A stretch of DNA of 12,501 bases from an uncultured Bacteroidales bacterium (GTDB lineage Bacteria; Bacteroidota; Bacteroidia; Bacteroidales; UBA3663). The position numbers and the translations under genes were made by a program. The stretch is from contig CAJOOX010000032.1 in assembly GCA_905236195.1 (NCBI GenBank), positions 1 through 12,501 of the forward strand, read 5' to 3'. Positions 7,740-12,501 of the stretch are shown in pieces; within the stretch, counting starts at the first letter, position 1, and every line of letters begins with the position of its first letter. A model generated the notes under the pieces. That model ran no database searches, was not told the origin of the DNA, and was given only the letters and a program-made list of their open reading frames with translations.

Positions 7740-7794
7740 CGCGATTTTTTAAATTACAACCGATACAAGTTTTAGCACTTGACATGAGACAGAT

Positions 7795-8673
7795 ATGGCA
7801 ATTGCTGCAAATATAATAAACAACACGGATCCATTCAGCATGCCCATGCCGATGGTTGAACCGACAGACCACGTCGGTAACGAGGAACAGACAAGCGACG
7901 CAAAGTCGGAGGCTGCAGCGGAAGAACCCACGCACAGCGACTCGTTGGTCATCATCCCCACCTATAACGAAAAGGAGAATATCGAAAACATCATCCGTTA
8001 TGTTTTCAACCTTTCACAACCCTTCGAGATACTGATTATCGACGACGGTTCGCCGGACGGCACCGCCGCGATTGTGAAGGGTCTGATGAAAGAATTTCCC
8101 CATACACTTCACATCATCGAACGCCAAGGCAAACAAGGCCTCGGCACGGCATATATTGCCGGTTTCCGTTGGGCACTGGAGCAGGGTTATGACTACGTTT
8201 TCGAGATGGATGCAGACTTCAGCCACAATCCCGACGACCTGCTGCGTCTGCGCGCCGCCTGTGCCGAAAGGGGTGCCGACCTGTCCATCGGTTCACGTTA
8301 TGTGACGGGAGTAAACGTTGTCAACTGGCCCATCGGCCGCGTCCTGATGTCCTACTACGCTTCGGTCTATGTACGTTTCGTCACAGGCATGAAGGTACAC
8401 GATGCGACTGCGGGCTTTGTCTGCTACACGCGCCGTCTGCTCTCGAAGATGGAACTTGACAAAATCCGCTTCAAGGGCTATGCCTTCCAGATAGAGATGA
8501 AATTTACCGCCTCACAGATGGGCGCAAAGATTGAAGAAGTGCCCATTATTTTCACCAACCGTGTGCTCGGCACCTCCAAGATGAGCGGAGGCATCTTCAG
8601 CGAAGCCGTCTTCGGTGTCGTCAAACTGAAGGTCGGCAGTTGGAGCAGGGTATATCCGAAGATATCGGAATAA
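7795..8673 (+). CDS. Polyprenol-phosphate mannose synthase-like GT2 glycosyltransferase
   Basis: The 292-residue product is a family GT2 enzyme of the DPM1 type, expected to move mannose (or a related sugar) from a GDP-sugar to a polyprenyl phosphate at the inner face of the membrane, supplying donors for envelope glycans or protein glycosylation. Motifs: VIIPTYNEKENI (52-63) starts the nucleotide-binding fold, DDGSPDGT (83-90), the metal-binding DAD in EMDADFSHNPDD (139-141), GSRYVTG (166-172), and the acceptor-side stretch RFKGYAFQIEM. There are no C-terminal membrane helices, so it is the soluble single-domain form. Residues 1-48 are an extra Ser/Glu/Ala/Pro-rich segment before the fold. 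The ATG at 7795 is the first in frame after a TGA at 7780, so the extension is probably real unless translation starts at Met17 or Met19. The last three residues (ISE) are encoded by repeat-like sequence that runs into array 2. Confidence 0.88.
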   Translation: MAIAANIINNTDPFSMPMPMVEPTDHVGNEEQTSDAKSEAAAEEPTHSDSLVIIPTYNEKENIENIIRYVFNLSQPFEILIIDDGSPDGTAAIVKGLMKEFPHTLHIIERQGKQGLGTAYIAGFRWALEQGYDYVFEMDADFSHNPDDLLRLRAACAERGADLSIGSRYVTGVNVVNWPIGRVLMSYYASVYVRFVTGMKVHDATAGFVCYTRRLLSKMELDKIRFKGYAFQIEMKFTASQMGAKIEEVPIIFTNRVLGTSKMSGGIFSEAVFGVVKLKVGSWSRVYPKISE

Positions 8674-8769
8674 TCGGAATAATCGGAGTAATCGGAGTAA
8701 TCGGAGTAATCTGAATAATCGGAGTAATCAGAGTGATCAGAGTGATCGGAGTAATCAGAGTAATCTGAA
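8671..8769 (+). repeat. Eleven-unit 9-bp tandem array of in-frame stops (array 2)
   Basis: Eleven consecutive 9-bp units with consensus TAATCGGAG fill 8671-8769 with no insertion or deletion. A degenerate twelfth copy (ATATCGGAA, 8662-8670) forms the last three codons of the mannosyltransferase gene. In the frame of that gene every unit opens with a stop codon: TAA in nine units and TGA in two. The changes seen are TAATCAGAG, TGATCAGAG, TGATCGGAG and TAATCTGAA. Each typical unit also contains GGAG or GAG. The array ends 3 nt before the pyrC start codon and fills almost the whole spacer. Confidence 0.95.
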
Positions 8770-8772
8770 AAG

Positions 8773-10065
8773 ATGGATAAAGAGAGAAGTTTTCAATTAT
8801 ATAACGTTCGGGCTTACATGGACGGAGCCCTGAGGGCCGTTGACATCAAGGTGAAGGATGGGGTCATCCTCTCCATCCGTCCCACGGCGGCCGTTACGCC
8901 CGCCAAGCTCTGGCTCTTGCCGGGCGTTATCGACGACCACGTACATTTCCGCGAGCCCGGTCTGACAGACAAAGCCGACATCGAATCGGAAAGCCGGGCA
9001 GCCGCGGCCGGCGGTGTGACCACCGTGATGGACATGCCCAACGTGGTTCCCGCCACGACGACCCCCAACGCCCTGGCTGAGAAACGCGCTCTTTACGACA
9101 AGCACTGCCATGTGCGCTACGGCCTGTTCTACGGCATCACCGACGACAACATCGAGGAAGCGCTCCGGATTCCCGAAGAGGAAATCTGCGGGTACAAGGT
9201 TTTCCTGGGCTCCTCGACCGGCGGCATGCTGATGAACGACATGGAAAAACTGAAGTACCTTCTCTCCCACACCCGTAAAGTCGTGGCCATCCACAGTGAA
9301 GACGAGGACATCATCCGCCGCAACCGCGAGCATTTTCTGCGCATCCACCCCGGCGACGACCTCGGCATCATGTTCCATCCCATGATTCGCAGCACGCAGG
9401 CCTGCCAGAAGGCGACGATGCGCGCCTTGCAGGCGTTCGAGATGGTGGGCGGCAATTTACACATCTGCCACGTCACGACAGCCACGGAGCTTGATATGAT
9501 CCGACGCGTCAAACAGGGAAAACTGCCCAACAATGCACATCTTACGGCAGAAGCCTGCGTAGGTCACCTGTGGTTCTCGGCAGACGATTACAAAATCCTC
9601 GGATCACTGATCAAGGTCAATCCCGCCATCAAATCGCTGGCCGACCGCACAGCCTTGCGTCACGGGCTGATTGACGGAACCATCGACATTGTCGCCACCG
9701 ACCACGCGCCTCACCTGCTCAACGAAAAGAAGGGCGGAGCCCTGAAAGCCGCATCCGGCATGCCGTCGGTGCAGTATTCGCTGCTGGTTATGCTTGAGAT
9801 GATGAATCACGGCATCCTGACGCTGCCCGACATTATTCGGCTGATGTGCGAAAATCCGGCCAGAAGATACAAACTCTGGGATCGCGGCGCCATCCGCGAG
9901 GGCATGTCGGCCGACTTCGTCCTCGTGGATCCCCATGCCAAAACCGATGTAGAACGTTCGTCCATTCTATCCAAATGCGGCTGGTCGCCCTGGGAAGACG
10001 AGATGTTCCATCATAAAATCCTCACCACCTGGGTTCAGGGCGTTCCCGTATGGCAAAACTCATAG
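8773..10065 (+). CDS. pyrC: Dihydroorotase
   Basis: The 430-residue cytoplasmic enzyme closes carbamoyl-aspartate to dihydroorotate in de novo pyrimidine synthesis. It is an amidohydrolase of the type I dihydroorotase group. Metal ligands are visible: His56 and His58 in DDHVHFREPG, Lys142 in GYKVFLGSS (candidate carboxylated lysine), His174 in AIHSED, His233 in ICHVTT, and Asp310 in ATDHAPH (308-314), followed by GG and a substrate-side ASGMPSVQ segment. Length and motif order are normal. The start codon lies just after repeat array 2. The reading frame is the same as that of the upstream mannosyltransferase, but many stops separate them. The 3' end overlaps the next gene by 16 bp, so translation of that gene is probably coupled. 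Confidence 0.96.
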   Translation: MDKERSFQLYNVRAYMDGALRAVDIKVKDGVILSIRPTAAVTPAKLWLLPGVIDDHVHFREPGLTDKADIESESRAAAAGGVTTVMDMPNVVPATTTPNALAEKRALYDKHCHVRYGLFYGITDDNIEEALRIPEEEICGYKVFLGSSTGGMLMNDMEKLKYLLSHTRKVVAIHSEDEDIIRRNREHFLRIHPGDDLGIMFHPMIRSTQACQKATMRALQAFEMVGGNLHICHVTTATELDMIRRVKQGKLPNNAHLTAEACVGHLWFSADDYKILGSLIKVNPAIKSLADRTALRHGLIDGTIDIVATDHAPHLLNEKKGGALKAASGMPSVQYSLLVMLEMMNHGILTLPDIIRLMCENPARRYKLWDRGAIREGMSADFVLVDPHAKTDVERSSILSKCGWSPWEDEMFHHKILTTWVQGVPVWQNS

Positions 10066-10871
10066 ACATCCGGGCCGCAGTAAGCAGCAAATTCCCCCAG
10101 AAAGCCGCCAAAATACCCTCCTGGGGCTACGCTTTTGCCGAATGGCTCATCTGCCAGAAGGACATGAACAAAATCCTCGTCAAGGCAGGTGACACCGTCA
10201 AGGGACAGGAATTTGCAGATATGATGACGCAGGAGCTACATGTCGGGTATCAAATCCACGGCATGGAGAATCTGCCCGACACGGGACGTTTCGTTCTGGT
10301 CTCCAACCATCCGCTGGGTGCTTTCGACGGCATTTCATACATCAAAATCTTCGGCAAGAAATATCCGAAGTTCAAAGTCATTGTCAACGACCTTCTGATG
10401 TACATCGAACCCCTGCAAAGCGTTTTTCTGCCCGTCAACACGCTGGGCAGACAGAAACGCGAGGACATGGAAGCCATCCGGGCAGCCTACGAAAGCACGG
10501 ACACCCAGATACTCAGTTTCCCCGCCGGATTCTGTTCGCGCTGGATCGACGGCAAAATCCAGGATGTTCCGTGGAAGAAATCGGTCATCAGCCAGGCCAT
10601 AGAGTATCAGCGCGACATCGTGCCCATGCATTTTGAAGGCCGCAACTCGGTCACCTTCTACGGTTTGGAATGGCTGCGCCGCAAACTCGGCATGAAGTTC
10701 AACATCGGACTTCCCCTCCTCCCCCGCCAGATGATGCGCACCGCCCGAAACAAAACATTCACTATCCGCATAGGCAAACCCATCCCCTGGCAGACCTTCG
10801 ACGAGACGAAGACTGCAAACGAATGGGCGCAGTGGCTCCGCCAGCAGTGCTACAGCCTGAAAGAAAAATAA
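10050..10871 (+). CDS. glsA: PlsC-like acyltransferase, GlsA-like (glycine-lipid O-acylation)
   Basis: The 273-residue product has a lysophospholipid acyltransferase-type domain (about 60-250). The catalytic block is VSNHPLGAFDG (84-94): His87 and Asp93 are separated by five residues rather than the classic four. The second conserved block reads SFPAGFCSR (156-164), with Ala where classic PlsC has Glu in FPEG. These variants fit the branch that acylates N-acyl amino acids (GlsA of Bacteroides, OlsA-like) better than phosphatidate synthesis. In the known pathway GlsA adds the second fatty acyl chain, to the hydroxyl of an N-(3-hydroxyacyl)glycine, at the cytoplasmic membrane. The partner gene follows after 83 bp. 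The start codon lies inside the end of pyrC, in another frame. Role is inferred from motifs and pairing; substrate is not proven. Confidence 0.72.
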   Translation: MAKLIDIRAAVSSKFPQKAAKIPSWGYAFAEWLICQKDMNKILVKAGDTVKGQEFADMMTQELHVGYQIHGMENLPDTGRFVLVSNHPLGAFDGISYIKIFGKKYPKFKVIVNDLLMYIEPLQSVFLPVNTLGRQKREDMEAIRAAYESTDTQILSFPAGFCSRWIDGKIQDVPWKKSVISQAIEYQRDIVPMHFEGRNSVTFYGLEWLRRKLGMKFNIGLPLLPRQMMRTARNKTFTIRIGKPIPWQTFDETKTANEWAQWLRQQCYSLKEK

Positions 10872-10940
10872 CCCCAGGAAAACTGGGAGAACCTAGGAAA
10901 GCCTGGAATTGCCTGGAAATGCCTGGAAATGCTTAGAAAA
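10871..10940 (+). repeat. Short tandem array, 10-bp unit (array 3)
   Basis: Seven 10-bp steps start at the last base of the acyltransferase stop codon. The best units are GCCTGGAATT (10901) and GCCTGGAAAT (10911 and 10921); the others are decayed (ACCTAGGAAA, GCTTAGAAAA, and the two before). The period is 10 bp, so unlike arrays 1 and 2 it does not keep one reading frame. The first two units also form a small hairpin, CCCAG at 10873-10877 with CTGGG at 10883-10887. An A-rich stretch links the array to the next start codon. Confidence 0.8.
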
Positions 10941-10954
10941 AAAATAAAAAGAAT

Positions 10955-11908
10955 ATGACCCAACCCATTATTGCCCCGGTTCCCAAACCGATGCTCATAC
11001 AGGACTTGCAACGAGCACAGCTTTTGCGTCATTCGCGCAAAGCGAGCAATGAGATTTATATCTTCACCGCGCACCAGTGTCCGATACTGATGCAGGAAGT
11101 GGGGCGTCTGCGTGAAATCGCCTTCCGCGAGGCTGGCGGCGGTACCGGCCTCAACATGGACATAGACTCTTACGACACAATGGGTGACCCCTATTGGCAG
11201 CTTATCGTTTGGGATCCACGCGAACATGCCATTCTGGGCGGTTACCGTTTTATCTTTGGTCCTCACGTCCGCATGGACGAGAAAGGCGCTCCCATTCTGG
11301 CCACGAGTCACATGTTTTCCTTCTCGCAGGAATTCCTCACCGACTATCTGCCCTACACGATTGAGCTGGGACGTTCGTTCGTCACCGTGGAATATCAGAG
11401 TTCGCGTGCCGGCGCCAAATCGCTGTTTACCCTCGACAACCTGTGGGACGGACTGGGCGCTCTGGCCTGCATCTTCCCCGATGTACGTTATTATTACGGC
11501 AAATTCACCATGTATCCGTCCTATCCCAAGAACGGACGTAACATGATACTCTATTTCCTGTCGAAGCATTTCCCTGACAACGACAATCTGGTGCGTCCCT
11601 TCCACCCCCTCGAAACCGGCACTGACGAAGCAGCCATGAAATCGCTTTTCACGGGCAAGACATTCCGCGAGGATTATAAAATCCTGAACGGCGAAGTACG
11701 CAAACTGGGCTACAACATACCGCCCCTTGTCAACGCATACATGCTGCTGAGTCCCACGATGCGCATGTTCGGCACCGCTATCAACGATGAGTTCGGCGAC
11801 GTGGAGGAGAGCGGCATCCTCATCAAGATTGACGAAATAGCAGCAGAGATGCGACAGCGCTACATCGACACATTTGTAGAGGAAGAGGGAGCCAACTGCC
11901 CCCTGTAA
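10955..11908 (+). CDS. glsB: GNAT-like N-acyltransferase, GlsB-like (N-acylglycine synthesis)
   Basis: The 317-residue product matches the hemolysin-like/OlsB-type acyltransferase group with a GNAT-like fold. Typical blocks are RLREIAFREAGGGTG (51-65), DIDSYDTMGDPYWQLIVWD (69-87, given as one block), GGYRFIFG (95-102) and YTIELGRSFV (134-143), where the Glu-Leu-Gly-Arg segment is the usual core. GlsB in Bacteroides joins a 3-hydroxy fatty acid from acyl carrier protein to glycine, making N-acylglycine (commendamide-like), which GlsA then O-acylates. Here the gene lies directly downstream of the GlsA-like gene, and that pairing is the main support for the call. The C-terminus is normal and the stop lies 17 bp before a strong terminator, so this is the last gene of the cluster. 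An ornithine-lipid role is a possible alternative. Confidence 0.75.
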   Translation: MTQPIIAPVPKPMLIQDLQRAQLLRHSRKASNEIYIFTAHQCPILMQEVGRLREIAFREAGGGTGLNMDIDSYDTMGDPYWQLIVWDPREHAILGGYRFIFGPHVRMDEKGAPILATSHMFSFSQEFLTDYLPYTIELGRSFVTVEYQSSRAGAKSLFTLDNLWDGLGALACIFPDVRYYYGKFTMYPSYPKNGRNMILYFLSKHFPDNDNLVRPFHPLETGTDEAAMKSLFTGKTFREDYKILNGEVRKLGYNIPPLVNAYMLLSPTMRMFGTAINDEFGDVEESGILIKIDEIAAEMRQRYIDTFVEEEGANCPL

Positions 11909-11924
11909 CCACACCCATATAAAC

Positions 11925-11954
11925 AAAAAGCCTCGCCGAAAGCGAGGCTTTTTT
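11925..11954. terminator. Bidirectional intrinsic terminator
   Basis: GCCTCGC (11930-11936) pairs with GCGAGGC (11942-11948) around a 5-nt loop, flanked by A5 on the left and T6 on the right. Read on either strand it gives a GC-rich stem followed by a U run. It sits between the convergent ends of the N-acyltransferase gene (stop at 11908) and the beta-galactosidase gene (stop at 11966), so it should end both transcripts. Confidence 0.93.
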
Positions 11955-11965
11955 ACTGTGTATCC

Positions 11966-12501
11966 TTACCGGATGACAAACCGGAGTTCGTAGTATCCGT
12001 AGGGCATCTGGTACTCCCTGCGCGGCCAGGCGCCCCACGTATTGACACATCCGAGTCCCATCATACGGGAAGCCACATGGATAGCATTCACCGATCGCGG
12101 AATCAGGTCTCCGCTGTGCCGTCCACGCACTTTCTCCTTGCTATTGCCGTCATCCAGATCTTCAGTCAGGAACGGAAGAACCTGAACGTTCAACGGGGTA
12201 TTGAATGCCTCAACAGTCAAAGCGGGCATTCCGCTGACATCGCCACTCACCGTCCACCAGCGAATATCGGTATGGTTTCCGCTTTCCTGCGGACGGACAT
12301 AAGGCCAATAGGCATCCGATGTCTTGAGATTATATACCCCCAGGAACTGATTGGCATGGCGGTCGATATAGTTTTCCTCAGGACCCCGCCCGTAATATAC
12401 ATTATTATAATATATAGACGGCATCTGCCATTTCATACCGAAACGCAGGAGCTGGGGCATATCGGTCCGCGCGGAATCGACATACAGTTTTTCTTCCACC
12501 A
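11966..12501 (-). CDS. GH2 beta-galactosidase, C-terminal part (runs off right edge)
   Basis: About 178 C-terminal residues are present; the 5' part lies outside the window. The first codon seen is not the start (the GTG at 12499 is an internal Val). The segment matches the last beta-sandwich domain of LacZ-type GH2 enzymes: RFGMKWQMPSIYYNN, YYGRGPEENYIDR (35-47), then YWPYVRPQESGNHTDIRWW (64-82), and the end motif MGLGCVNTWGAWP before a Tyr-rich tail. In LacZ this domain helps shape the active-site pocket, and the YGRGPxENYxDR block is a hallmark. The enzyme cleaves terminal beta-galactosides. In Bacteroidota such enzymes are usually exported and work on dietary or host glycans, but the signal peptide is outside the window. 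The catalytic Glu residues are also outside, so activity cannot be judged. Confidence 0.92.
   Translation of the reverse strand, partial: VEEKLYVDSARTDMPQLLRFGMKWQMPSIYYNNVYYGRGPEENYIDRHANQFLGVYNLKTSDAYWPYVRPQESGNHTDIRWWTVSGDVSGMPALTVEAFNTPLNVQVLPFLTEDLDDGNSKEKVRGRHSGDLIPRSVNAIHVASRMMGLGCVNTWGAWPRREYQMPYGYYELRFVIR

Noticed and set aside
7420..7752. Open frame reading through array 1 with an Asn/Arg repeat
   Set aside because: It is an out-of-frame shadow of the 461-aa gene that continues into the repeats; the Asn-Arg pattern simply reflects the 9-bp unit.
8671..8769. Array 2 as a CRISPR array or a set of ribosome binding sites
   Set aside because: Units are 9 bp with no spacers, so it is not CRISPR. 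GGAG cores occur, but the nearest to the pyrC start is 21 nt upstream, and Bacteroidota rarely use Shine-Dalgarno pairing.
7563..8769. Transposon ends flanking the mannosyltransferase gene
   Set aside because: The flanking arrays are direct simple repeats, with no terminal inverted repeats, target duplication or transposase.
10850..11926. A 358-codon minus-strand open frame opposite the N-acyltransferase gene
   Set aside because: It overlaps a gene with clear family motifs, has no promoter or recognisable domain, and runs into the terminator on its 5' side.

Overview
The window looks like an ordinary chromosomal segment of a member of the Bacteroidota, most likely order Bacteroidales and possibly Prevotellaceae-like. 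The evidence is the gene content: an OmpA-type porin beside a large surface lipoprotein, a secreted protein with a Bacteroidota-style C-terminal tail, a glycine-lipid type acyltransferase pair and a GH2 beta-galactosidase. The promoters agree, with several -7 boxes reading TATCTTTGC, the class recognised by the Bacteroidota primary sigma factor. I see no phage, transposon, integrase, CRISPR array, rRNA or tRNA.

Layout. (1) Positions 9-4871, minus strand: an envelope operon transcribed as a coiled-coil lipoprotein (810 aa), then an OmpA-family protein (383 aa), then a secreted protein with a short C-terminal tail (383 aa). A Bacteroidota promoter and a roughly 110-nt leader lie upstream, and a long imperfect hairpin separates the second and third genes. 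(2) Positions 5116-5979, minus strand: a uridine phosphorylase-like nucleoside phosphorylase. (3) Positions 5980-6170: a divergent promoter region. (4) Positions 6171-11908, plus strand: a 461-aa exported protein of unknown function, a polyprenol-phosphate mannose synthase-like GT2 enzyme, dihydroorotase (pyrC), and a PlsC-like/GNAT-like acyltransferase pair resembling GlsA and GlsB of glycine-lipid synthesis. (5) Positions 11925-11954: a strong bidirectional terminator. (6) Positions 11966-12501, minus strand: the C-terminal end of a GH2 beta-galactosidase running off the right edge.

The most unusual structure is in the spacers of the plus-strand cluster. Two spacers that border the mannosyltransferase gene hold arrays of the same 9-bp unit (consensus TAATCGGAG). 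In the second array 11 units run without an indel, and every unit starts with a TAA or TGA codon in frame with the upstream gene. A third spacer, between the two acyltransferase genes, carries a different array with a 10-bp period. I found no clear new defence or mobile system; these arrays and their placement between functionally linked envelope genes are the best candidates for something undescribed.

Functionally, the genes mix envelope construction (surface lipoprotein, OmpA-type peptidoglycan anchor, polyprenol-linked sugar donor, lipid acyltransferases) with pyrimidine metabolism (uridine phosphorylase for salvage, dihydroorotase for de novo synthesis) and glycan use (beta-galactosidase).
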